Source: an uncultured Flavobacteriales bacterium (GTDB lineage: Bacteria; Bacteroidota; Bacteroidia; Flavobacteriales; Flavobacteriaceae). Taken from it: 37,769 nucleotides of DNA. Position numbers and translations under genes: made by a program. This document shows positions 17,406 through 24,304 of the stretch, piece after piece (positions within the stretch are counted from its first letter, which is position 1; every line of letters starts with the position of its first letter). The DNA is taken from assembly GCA_913031385.1 (NCBI GenBank), contig CAJWCT010000005.1, positions 1 to 37,769 of the forward strand, written 5' to 3'. The notes below the pieces were generated by a model that searched no databases, was not told the DNA's origin, and saw only the letters and a list, made by a program, of their open reading frames with translations.

Positions 17406-18665
17406 TTAATTGAAGTTAAAAATTAAGGGAAAAAGAAACGTTACAAATAATGACCATAAGTAATAAATGGACATAAAAACTACTATTGAGATGCCAACTT
17501 TCATGGGTTTCGAATCATACATTAAGGTATAATATAATTTAGATGATACAACAATTAAATTAGTTAGAATTAAAATATTACTTCCTAATACAGCAGTTCT
17601 ATTTGGTGTAATTCCCCACTCCATAATTCTAATTAATATTGCTGATAATGCTATTCCATTAACTAGTATTGTAACTAATGACAACATAAAAAGTATGCTT
17701 ATCTCTATCTTGCTCATTGTAGTTGATAAGCCCTCAGTAATTGAAAAAAATATTAATGCCATTACTCCAATTAGTACTATGTTAAAAAGTAAAAGAAATT
17801 CTCTGTTATTATAGATATTGCTTCCAAAAAAAATTATTGATCCTATATAAATGGATAGAGTAATTAAAACTATTGGACTAAATAATTTTGCAATAAAAGG
17901 AGATATTTTATCCACTATGTTAGGGTTTTTATTTATAATATGAGTCCCAATTATAGGTAATGAAGCAAGACCAGTTATTACTATATATCTAAAATAAAAT
18001 TCTTCAATATCAATGTTTATAAGTTCAAATAATCCAACTGTTATTCCTGAAAATATACCTCCACCAAGTAAAATAAGGCCTGATATAACAACTAAGTCAC
18101 CGTTGTATTTTATGAAACTCAAACGCTCCTTATGACTGGTTATATTTTTGCCAAAAAATAATAAACTAAATGTTGTCCATAAAAAAACTGGCAAGTGTAA
18201 ACATGCTAAAATTAAAGTATCACTTTCTTTATTTAGAGGATGATTTGGAAGAAAGTTTATATATAAAATTGATGAAAAAATAACAATTGAAATAATGAGT
18301 ATTTTTTTAATTTTAGTCCTCTTTTTCCATATAAAATAAATTGCTAGAGGAGAAAAAACTATGAAACTAATATTTCTAGTATAAAAAAACTCTTCGTCTA
18401 TAGAAAATATTTCAGGAAGATTTGCAATGATTACTGCAAACAATGAGCACAAAAATATTACCATTAATTCTTTCCTGCTACCAATAGAAAAACCTGAATT
18501 AGTATAATTTAATCTTGCTTTCCAGTAGCTGTAAATTTTTTTGTCTTTGATCTTAGAAGACAGAGAAAAAAATTCACTTTTGAAGGCTAATTTATTGGAT
18601 TGATAAATTTTTTCTAATTTATCTGGATTATTTAAGTTTTTTAATATAATTTTTTTCAAATCCAA
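17406..18665 (-). CDS. Polytopic membrane protein, DUF4153-like
   Basis: A 419-aa protein with about ten to twelve membrane helices after a soluble N-terminal stretch of ~70 residues. The motif RIMEWGITPNRTAVLGSNILILTNL near residue 345 is the kind of sequence seen in the DUF4153 family of Bacteroidota membrane proteins, which is why I assign it there with moderate confidence. Function is unknown. It leads a three-gene module with the two mini membrane proteins downstream, and is preceded by the tandem repeat pair R4-R3. Confidence 0.65.
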   Translation of the reverse strand: MDLKKIILKNLNNPDKLEKIYQSNKLAFKSEFFSLSSKIKDKKIYSYWKARLNYTNSGFSIGSRKELMVIFLCSLFAVIIANLPEIFSIDEEFFYTRNISFIVFSPLAIYFIWKKRTKIKKILIISIVIFSSILYINFLPNHPLNKESDTLILACLHLPVFLWTTFSLLFFGKNITSHKERLSFIKYNGDLVVISGLILLGGGIFSGITVGLFELINIDIEEFYFRYIVITGLASLPIIGTHIINKNPNIVDKISPFIAKLFSPIVLITLSIYIGSIIFFGSNIYNNREFLLLFNIVLIGVMALIFFSITEGLSTTMSKIEISILFMLSLVTILVNGIALSAILIRIMEWGITPNRTAVLGSNILILTNLIVVSSKLYYTLMYDSKPMKVGISIVVFMSIYYLWSLFVTFLFPLIFNFN

Positions 18666-18698
18666 AAGTTAAATTCGAATTATGCTATGTTAGGGTTT

Positions 18699-18746
18699 CT
18701 AATCTACCAACAACAAATCAGAATTTAATAGAGAAGTTTAATTAGT
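18699..18746 (-). repeat. Module-boundary repeat, copy R3
   Basis: The plus-strand sequence is CTAATCTACCAACAACAAAT followed by CAGAATTTAATAGAGAAGTT and TAATTAGT. It is nearly identical to R5 at both ends and diverged in the middle G-run. It lies directly beside R4 with about 11 nt between and no gene, then 33 nt of unrelated sequence leads to the DUF4153-like ATG. Confidence 0.8.
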
Positions 18747-18757
18747 AATGGCTATTT

Positions 18758-18801
18758 AACCTTAATTAACAAATCAAAATTAAAATGAGATTTTAATTAG
18801 T
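18758..18801 (-). repeat. Module-boundary repeat, copy R4
   Basis: On the minus strand this copy starts at the stop codon of the methyltransferase gene (TACTAATTAAAATCTC) and contains TTTTAATTTTGATTTGTTAA. It matches the central and stop-codon half of the consensus but lacks the GGTAGATTAG end. It forms a tandem pair with R3. Confidence 0.75.
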
Positions 18802-19618
18802 AAGATAGATGTAATTTGAATTTGATATTTTTATTTGAATCGTTATTGTCAATAATAACAATTCCTTGTTGATATAAGTCAATGCTGTAGTTTACATCAT
18901 TATCATTTTTAATTATATTCCATGCTTTTATCATTCCTTTACTCCAATTAATATCATCAAAAATAAAAACAGAAGAGTTAGATATCTTTTTTTTCAATAG
19001 ATTAAAATAATCTAATGTTGATTGTTTATTGTGATTTCCATCAACAAAAATAAAATCAAATAAGTGATTTTCTTTTAATAGAATCGGAAAAGTATAATCA
19101 TAAAGTCCTTGTTTAATTTCATACTTATTATTATCTACAATTGATGAAAATTGTTTTGAAGAAATTTTACAAAGTTCAGGTATTCCTTCCATGGTAATAA
19201 ATTTTCCTGCAGTTTGATTTTTAAGAGCTTTTAGAATATAAGTCCCAGATATACCTAAATTAGTTCCTATTTCAAGAACAGAAGAAGAATTTAAATTTTT
19301 TATAATAAAGTAAAGTAGTTGACAAAATTTAATTTTTGAAGCTCCTTTTTTACAAATATTTTTAACCATTTCTTTCCTGTTAATTCCAAAAATTTCATAG
19401 GAAATCAAAGTTTCATTTTTTAATGAGGACTGTCTGTACTCCTCACATTCTTTAAAAGAGTTAATTTCATCAATATTAAAATTAGAATATTTGACCTTAT
19501 TATAGGCTTTTAAAATTTTATGAAGAGAGTTATTGTTATATTCACTAATTCTCTTTATCTCTTTGTTTTGATTAAATATTCTAAATAGAATTTTACAATG
19601 TTTAATTAATTTATTCAA
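18797..19618 (-). CDS. Class I SAM-dependent methyltransferase (Methyltransf_24-like)
   Basis: A 273-aa protein with a Rossmann methyltransferase domain. The SAM-binding motif VLEIGTNLGISGTYIL is near residue 115, the acidic motif FITMEGIPE near 140, and FDFIFVDGNHNKQSTLDYF with SSVFIFDDINWSKGMI in the second half. This arrangement matches O-methyltransferase-like Methyltransf_24 proteins. The first ~70 residues form a basic helical extension of unknown role. The gene starts 5 nt after the ABM-like gene, so the two are co-transcribed as one module between repeats R5 and R4. The substrate is unknown. Confidence 0.85.
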   Translation of the reverse strand: MNKLIKHCKILFRIFNQNKEIKRISEYNNNSLHKILKAYNKVKYSNFNIDEINSFKECEEYRQSSLKNETLISYEIFGINRKEMVKNICKKGASKIKFCQLLYFIIKNLNSSSVLEIGTNLGISGTYILKALKNQTAGKFITMEGIPELCKISSKQFSSIVDNNKYEIKQGLYDYTFPILLKENHLFDFIFVDGNHNKQSTLDYFNLLKKKISNSSVFIFDDINWSKGMIKAWNIIKNDNDVNYSIDLYQQGIVIIDNNDSNKNIKFKLHLSY

Positions 19619-19623
19619 AACTA

Positions 19624-19938
19624 TTAGTTTATGTAATAATCATTTAATAGAATTGAAAACATCATCTTGTAAGTTTTATACCATTTTTTACCTTTTGCTT
19701 TTGCTTTTTTATGAAGAGTGTTGTTTTTCCATTTTTCAATAGAATTTTTATCTCTCCAATACGATATAAATATATTTTTCTTTCCGTCACCAAACAGTTC
19801 AGAACCTAAAAAACCATCAATTTTTTTTACTTCATTAATTGTTAACTTATCCATTTCTTCATATCCATCAAGGTTAGATGATTTTTCATAAACAAATGTA
19901 GCTAGTGTTGAACCTGAAGGTATTAGTATTTCTTTCAT
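19624..19938 (-). CDS. ABM-like small monooxygenase-fold protein
   Basis: A 104-aa protein fitting the dimeric alpha/beta-barrel (antibiotic biosynthesis monooxygenase/heme-degrading) fold. It has strand ATFVYEKSS, then GFLGSELFGDGKKNIFISYWRDKNSIEKWK and a final helix HKKAKAKGKKWY. The 'SYWRDKNSIEKWK' pattern is the most typical part. Catalytic activity cannot be judged. It is the first gene of the minus-strand repeat array: repeat R5 ends 4 nt before its ATG, and the methyltransferase gene follows. Confidence 0.75.
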   Translation of the reverse strand: MKEILIPSGSTLATFVYEKSSNLDGYEEMDKLTINEVKKIDGFLGSELFGDGKKNIFISYWRDKNSIEKWKNNTLHKKAKAKGKKWYKTYKMMFSILLNDYYIN

Positions 19939-19942
19939 CTTT

Positions 19943-19991
19943 CTAATCTACCCATAACAAATCAAAGTTCAAAAGGGGGAGTTTAATTAGT
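19943..19991 (-). repeat. Module-boundary repeat, copy R5 (head of array)
   Basis: One of the best preserved copies: plus strand CTAATCTACCCATAACAAAT, then CAAAGTTCAAAAGGGGGAGT, then TTAATTAGT. It has CTAAT/ATTAG at its two ends. It lies upstream of the first array gene and has no minus-strand gene before it, so it is not simply a gene's 3' end. Confidence 0.8.
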
Positions 19992-20030
19992 GGGTTTTTG
20001 TTTATTATTTAAATAAATGTAAACAAAACC

Positions 20031-20059
20031 TGACATTTTAATAAATTTGTCTATCTTTG
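20031..20059 (+). promoter_or_regulatory. Promoter of the membrane protein/XRE operon
   Basis: TATCTTTG at 20052-20059 is an exact match to the Bacteroidota -7 box TAnnTTTG. A TGACA at 20031-20035 sits 16 nt upstream, where the -33 element is expected. Transcription would start near 20065, about 25 nt before the ATG at 20090. Confidence 0.7.
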
Positions 20060-20075
20060 TAAAGTAAACCTTACA
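20058..20075. promoter_or_regulatory. Probable XRE operator, inverted repeat
   Basis: TGTAAAGTAAACCTTACA is an imperfect palindrome with 7 of 9 positions per arm matching. It overlaps the end of the -7 box and the predicted transcription start, the ideal place for repression. The likely ligand is the small XRE protein encoded as the second gene of this operon, giving autoregulation. Confidence 0.6.
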
Positions 20076-20089
20076 AAATTTAAAATAAA

Positions 20090-20479
20090 ATGAAAGAAAT
20101 ATTAAAGAAAAATACTAAAAAACTAGCTATTTGGACAGTTGCTTGGGTTGGAAGTCTAGCTTTTTTAACAGGGGCAGAAAACACCCTGTGGGATAGTTTA
20201 TTAATAACTAAAATAGGTCTTTTAATAAATTTTGCTATTGGAATAGGAATGATTATTGCAAACAAAAATTTATTTGACCATTATGATGAACTACAAAAGA
20301 AAATTCATTTGGAAGCATTAGCACTTACCTTAGGATTAACAGTAATTGTTGGTATTTCATATGAAGTTTCTTTTGATTTTGGTGTTATTAACTCAGAACC
20401 TGAAGGTGAGTATTTAGTAATTTTTATTAGCATTTGTTATATAGTTTCAACTTTACTTAATTCTAGAAGATATAAATGA
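20090..20479 (+). CDS. Four-helix membrane protein paired with XRE regulator
   Basis: A 129-aa protein with four predicted membrane helices (IWTVAWVGSLAFLTG, IGLLINFAIGIGMIIA, EALALTLGLTVIVGISYE, LVIFISICYIVSTLL). A polar segment FDHYDELQKKIHLE lies between helices 2 and 3. No enzyme motif is visible. Its stop overlaps the start of the XRE gene (ATGA), so the two are translationally coupled. Membrane-protein/small-XRE pairs of this form recur in bacteria, and the membrane partner may sense or tether the regulator; its function here is unknown. Confidence 0.75.
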   Translation: MKEILKKNTKKLAIWTVAWVGSLAFLTGAENTLWDSLLITKIGLLINFAIGIGMIIANKNLFDHYDELQKKIHLEALALTLGLTVIVGISYEVSFDFGVINSEPEGEYLVIFISICYIVSTLLNSRRYK

Positions 20480-20679
20480 AAAATCGAGTTAAAGAATTAA
20501 GATATAAAAGAAAAATAACACAGGAGGAATTGGCTGAGTTAATAGGTATATCCCGTCAGGCAATAAATGCAATTGAAAAAGAAAAATTTGATCCAAGTCT
20601 TCCAACAGCATTTAAACTTTCTGAATTATTTAAGATTTCAATTGAGGAATTATTTATTTTTAAATCATTATACTATTAA
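20476..20679 (+). CDS. Small XRE-family transcriptional regulator
   Basis: A 67-aa protein that is essentially one Cro/C1-type helix-turn-helix domain: NRVKELRYKRKITQEELAELIG, then ISRQAINAIEKEKFDPSLP. There is no effector domain, as is usual for this short group. It probably binds the TGTAAAGT-type palindrome at the operon's own promoter. The start codon overlaps the preceding stop by 4 nt. Confidence 0.92.
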   Translation: MKNRVKELRYKRKITQEELAELIGISRQAINAIEKEKFDPSLPTAFKLSELFKISIEELFIFKSLYY

Positions 20680-20688
20680 TTTTGTGTT

Positions 20689-21096
20689 ATGATATTTCAA
20701 AAAGAAATAATATTAAATCCCTACCCAAGAGGTTTTCATATAGTTACAAATGAGATTGTAGATATATTGCCTAGGATTACTGGAATTGCCCATATTTTTA
20801 TTAAACACACCTCAGCAAGTCTTACAATAAATGAAAATGCTGATCCTACCGTTAGAGAAGATTTTGAAACTCATTTTAATAAGATGGTATCAGAGGATGA
20901 AACTCATTTTAAACATACAATTGAAGGGCCTGATGATATGACTTCACATATTAAAAGTAGTCTTCTAGGCTCCTCAGTCTCTTTTCCGATTAAGGATGGA
21001 AAGCCACTACTTGGAACATGGCAGGGAGTTTTTTTATGTGAACATAGGAATCATGCAAAATCTAGAAAATTAGTTGTAACTGTTTATGGAGATTAG
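20689..21096 (+). CDS. yjbQ: YjbQ family protein (UPF0047)
   Basis: A 135-aa protein of the YjbQ/UPF0047 family, a conserved trimeric fold with reported weak thiamine-phosphate synthase activity. The matches are strong: IFIKHTSASLTINENADPTVREDFE, THFKHTIEGPDDMTSHIKSSLLG, and GKPLLGTWQGVFLCEHRNH with the conserved His and Glu cluster. Length is normal. It starts 9 nt after the XRE gene, possibly read from the same transcript. Its stop overlaps the convergent murF stop by 4 nt. Confidence 0.93.
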   Translation: MIFQKEIILNPYPRGFHIVTNEIVDILPRITGIAHIFIKHTSASLTINENADPTVREDFETHFNKMVSEDETHFKHTIEGPDDMTSHIKSSLLGSSVSFPIKDGKPLLGTWQGVFLCEHRNHAKSRKLVVTVYGD

Positions 21097-22376
21097 CTAA
21101 TAAGGAAATCTAGAATCTTTTCTAATTGCATTCCTCTAGATCCTTTTATAAGAATTGTAGAATTTGATATTTCCTCTAGGTTAATATTATTATTAAGATC
21201 TTCAAGATTAGCAAATGCTTTTATTTTTGAGGAAAATTTAGTTTTATTAAAGAGGTCTCCAAGTAGATAAGTTTGATCAAAATTCATCTCCTCGATTGTA
21301 CTTACAATGTCTTGATGCATTTCATGTGAGTTTTCTCCTAACTCATACATATCACCTATAAATAGAATTTTATTTTTTTCACTTATATCATTAAAGTTCA
21401 CTAATGCTAATTGCATACTTGTTGGATTTGCATTATAAGCATCTAGAATAATTTTGTTTGATCCTTTTTCTATTATTTGTGATCTATTACTATTGGGAAT
21501 ACAATTTTCAACACCTTCTTTAATCAATGTATTACTCATATTAAAATATTTTCCAATACATATTGCTGCAGCTAAATTCTCTACATTATATTCTCCAAAA
21601 AGAGGACTTTCAATAGTGACATCCTCTATTGAGATAGATATTTGAGGGTTAATCGTATTTACAGAGTAATTTACATTTGAATTTGTCTTTCCAAACGTAA
21701 ATTTGTTAGTATATTCCTTAGTTATTTCTAGCTGCTTATTATCATTGTTGTTAATAAAGATTAATCTAGACTTTTTCATTAAATAAGTATATAGCTCACT
21801 CTTTCCTTTGATTACCCCCTCTAGATTAATAAATCCTTCTAAATGTGCTTTGCCAAAATTGGTAATATATCCATAGTCAGGATCTGCTATATTACATAGT
21901 AATTCAATCTCCTTAAGATGATTAGCCCCCATTTCTATTATTGCTATTTCAGTTTCAGGCTCTATTGATAATAAAGTTAGAGGAACGCCTATATGATTGT
22001 TTAGATTCCCAGTAGTTGCAATAGTTTTAAATTGTAATTTCAAAACAGAGAAAATTAATTCTTTTGATGTGGTTTTTCCGTTACTTCCAGTTAAGCCAAT
22101 AATTTTTGCCTTAGATTTTTTTCTGTGATAATTTGCAAGGTTTTGAAGAGTATTCAGACAATCATTAACCAGGATATAGTTATCATTAACTGCAAATTCT
22201 TTTTGATCTACTATAGCATAATTTGCTCCATTTTCTAGAGCTGTTTCAGCAAACTTATTTCCATTAAAGTTTGGACCTTTAAGACTAACAAATAGATCAT
22301 TGTCTCTAATTTTTCTAGAATCTGTACAGACTTTATTAGAATTAAGGAATATTTGATAAATAGAGCTAATATCCAT
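21093..22376 (-). CDS. murF: UDP-N-acetylmuramoyl-tripeptide--D-Ala-D-Ala ligase MurF
   Basis: This cytoplasmic Mur ligase adds D-Ala-D-Ala to the UDP-MurNAc-tripeptide, the last cytoplasmic step of the muropeptide precursor. The N-terminal domain has VCTDSRKIRDNDLFVSLKG. The ATP-binding P-loop GLTGSNGKTTS is at residues 94-104, followed by TGNLNNHIGVPLTLL and IIEMGANHLKEIE. The C-terminal domain has DAYNANPTSM and FIGDMYELGENSHEMH. Length 427 aa is normal. It lies downstream of gldJ, the usual flavobacterial order, but a terminator separates them. Confidence 0.96.
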   Translation of the reverse strand: MDISSIYQIFLNSNKVCTDSRKIRDNDLFVSLKGPNFNGNKFAETALENGANYAIVDQKEFAVNDNYILVNDCLNTLQNLANYHRKKSKAKIIGLTGSNGKTTSKELIFSVLKLQFKTIATTGNLNNHIGVPLTLLSIEPETEIAIIEMGANHLKEIELLCNIADPDYGYITNFGKAHLEGFINLEGVIKGKSELYTYLMKKSRLIFINNNDNKQLEITKEYTNKFTFGKTNSNVNYSVNTINPQISISIEDVTIESPLFGEYNVENLAAAICIGKYFNMSNTLIKEGVENCIPNSNRSQIIEKGSNKIILDAYNANPTSMQLALVNFNDISEKNKILFIGDMYELGENSHEMHQDIVSTIEEMNFDQTYLLGDLFNKTKFSSKIKAFANLEDLNNNINLEEISNSTILIKGSRGMQLEKILDFLIS

Positions 22377-22390
22377 GAAATAAAGTTAAT

Positions 22391-22426
22391 AAAAAAGCCC
22401 TAACCTTTAGGGATTAGGACTTTTTG
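22391..22426 (-). terminator. Rho-independent terminator after gldJ
   Basis: On the minus strand, AGTCCTAATC pairs with GGTTAGGGCT (10 bp including three G-U pairs) around a 6-nt loop, followed by a run of T. The other side also carries a T5 run. It lies between the gldJ stop (22448) and the murF start (22376). Confidence 0.85.
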
Positions 22427-22447
22427 TTTTGTTTTTAGTTAACTAGG

Positions 22448-24121
22448 TTAGTTTCTACTTTTTTTCATGTTAAAAGTTTTTGAGCCAACTCTTGACATAG
22501 CACATCTAAATCCTATAAAATCTGTTGCTTGATCTTGTGGATAAAATCTTCTTTGAGCAGGATCCAACCAATACGCTCTATCTTTCCATGAACCTCCTTT
22601 ATAAACTCTTGCCTGATCGTTTATAAGAGTTGTTTTATTTTCAGAAGGATCATAATCAAATTCTGGAGTATTTGGATTCGCATCTTCATAGCTTGGAGAT
22701 TTATACATCCCCCTAGTTTCTTCATCTGAACCAGAAGCTCTTTCAAGTTTTCTGTTTTCTGGATCATAATTTCTTGAAGACAGGAAATCACCATCTCTAA
22801 AGTTCACATTATATCCTTGGTTAAACTGTGTTCTATATCTAGTATCCAATTCTGTTAGATCTTCTACTGCAATTTCTCCAGGTAGTCTAGTAGCTACTCT
22901 TTTACCATTACTTAGAGTTTTATATTCTATCTCATCAGCTCCAACAACTACTGCTTTACCATCAGGACCAATTGAGAACTTTTTATAATCATTTCCTCTG
23001 AAATAATTGAAATCATTAAACTCATCATCAACTATTGGTCGATATACATCTGCCACCCATTCAGCAACATTTCCTGCCATATCATATAGTCCAAATCCAT
23101 TAGGTTGATACGATCTTACTTGATTAGTAATATCTGCTCCATCATCAGACCATCCTGCTATACCACCGTAATCACCATCACTATTTTTAAAGTTTGCCAA
23201 TTGATCACCTAAATTCTTTCTTTGTCCTGTTCTTGTATATTGACCTTGCCATGGATATTTTTTTCTTCCCCTATAGATATTAAAATCACGAACTTCACTA
23301 AGAGCTAAGGCTGCATATTCCCACTCAGACTCTGTAGGTAGTCTAAATTTTGGAGAAATAAATCCAGTTTCTCTAGAAGCAGAGCTAGGAGCTAAAGAAT
23401 CAGGTCCTTTACTACGTTTACCTCTTAAAACATTTGTATTTCCTCCGTATGTTGAATTTGGAACAAGTATGTAAGTATCTGTACTAAAAGTACTAGTTGA
23501 AGAAACACTATCAATTTTTGATCCTTTTGTTATATACCCTTCTCTTTCTAAAATTAACTCTTGGTATCTGTCTGATCTCCACTCTGCAAACTCATAAGCT
23601 TGAATCCAACTTACCCCTACAACAGGATAATCCCCAAATGCAGGATGACGTAAGTAATTATTTACCATATCTTCACTGTATCCAAGTTTATTTCTCCAAA
23701 CAAGTGTATCAGGGAGAGCATTGTAATAAATTGCACTGAAATTTTCATCCTCAGGAGGATAATTTCTTTTTAGCCAATCAAGATATTCTAGGTACATCAT
23801 GTTAGTTACCTCAGTTTCATCCATATAGAATGACATAACATGTTGTTGATTTGGGGTATTATTCCAATCCCTCATAGGATCATCTTGAACTCTACCCTTT
23901 GTATAGGTCCCACCTTCGATAAGAACCATGTTTGGAGGAGTATCTTGACCTTTGTAGTTGGTATTGTACTTAAATCCACCTTTCTTAGAGTTTATTGCCC
24001 AACCTGTAGCAGATGATAAATTCTTGTTTTTAGATGTAGTAGACTTATTACAGCTAGTAAAATATACGCATAGGACTAGTGTTAGCAATAGGTTAAATAT
24101 TTTTCTAAAATTACTTTTCAT
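22448..24121 (-). CDS. gldJ: Gliding motility / type IX secretion lipoprotein GldJ
   Basis: GldJ is an outer-membrane-associated lipoprotein needed for gliding and for stability of the GldK-type type IX secretion components. The Met at 24121 gives the signal MKSNFRKIF...YFTSC; the ORF-track start 7 codons earlier is less likely. The FGE-like fold is clear: NMVLIEGGTYTKGRV, FYMDETEVTNMMYLEYLDW, FRLPTESEWEYAAL, NGFGLYDMAGNVAEWVADVY, and VYKGGSWKDRAYWLDPAQRRF. At the position where true FGEs have two Cys there are none, so it is structural and not catalytic. It is divergent from porU, the usual flavobacterial arrangement. Confidence 0.96.
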   Translation of the reverse strand: MKSNFRKIFNLLLTLVLCVYFTSCNKSTTSKNKNLSSATGWAINSKKGGFKYNTNYKGQDTPPNMVLIEGGTYTKGRVQDDPMRDWNNTPNQQHVMSFYMDETEVTNMMYLEYLDWLKRNYPPEDENFSAIYYNALPDTLVWRNKLGYSEDMVNNYLRHPAFGDYPVVGVSWIQAYEFAEWRSDRYQELILEREGYITKGSKIDSVSSTSTFSTDTYILVPNSTYGGNTNVLRGKRSKGPDSLAPSSASRETGFISPKFRLPTESEWEYAALALSEVRDFNIYRGRKKYPWQGQYTRTGQRKNLGDQLANFKNSDGDYGGIAGWSDDGADITNQVRSYQPNGFGLYDMAGNVAEWVADVYRPIVDDEFNDFNYFRGNDYKKFSIGPDGKAVVVGADEIEYKTLSNGKRVATRLPGEIAVEDLTELDTRYRTQFNQGYNVNFRDGDFLSSRNYDPENRKLERASGSDEETRGMYKSPSYEDANPNTPEFDYDPSENKTTLINDQARVYKGGSWKDRAYWLDPAQRRFYPQDQATDFIGFRCAMSRVGSKTFNMKKSRN

Positions 24122-24143
24122 ATTCAAATTATTTTTTAACAAC

Positions 24144-24156
24144 GTTTCTAAGAAAC
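24144..24156. promoter_or_regulatory. Short palindrome in the gldJ leader
   Basis: GTTTCTAAGAAAC is a perfect 6-1-6 inverted repeat 22 nt upstream of the gldJ ATG, in the 183-nt divergent gldJ/porU region. The 8-mer ACGTTTCT at its edge recurs at 24293-24300 just before the porU ATG. It might be an operator or RNA structure shared by both genes. No clear -7 box was found for either gene. Confidence 0.3.
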
Positions 24157-24304
24157 AAAAAGTGTCGCAATATACTAATTTTTAATCAGATATCAATTAT
24201 TCAAAATTAATTACATTCCACTATAAATAAACGTTAAATTCATTTTTTTATTATCAACTTAGATTTTTTAAATAATATTGTTGATCATTAGACGTTTCTC
24301 AGAT

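Noticed and set aside
15405-19991. Classical integron cassette array with attC sites
   Set aside because: Layout is cassette-like, but the repeats do not show clear RYYYAAC/GTTRRRY ends or a long imperfect palindrome, and no integrase is in the window. Kept only as a hypothesis to test.
16231-19991. CRISPR array
   Set aside because: The repeats are far apart, imperfect, and separated by whole genes and not by uniform spacers.
22448-24121. GldJ as an active formylglycine-generating enzyme
   Set aside because: The FGE fold is present, but the catalytic cysteine positions are replaced (GGSWKDRAYW), and the gldJ-porU context defines it as GldJ.
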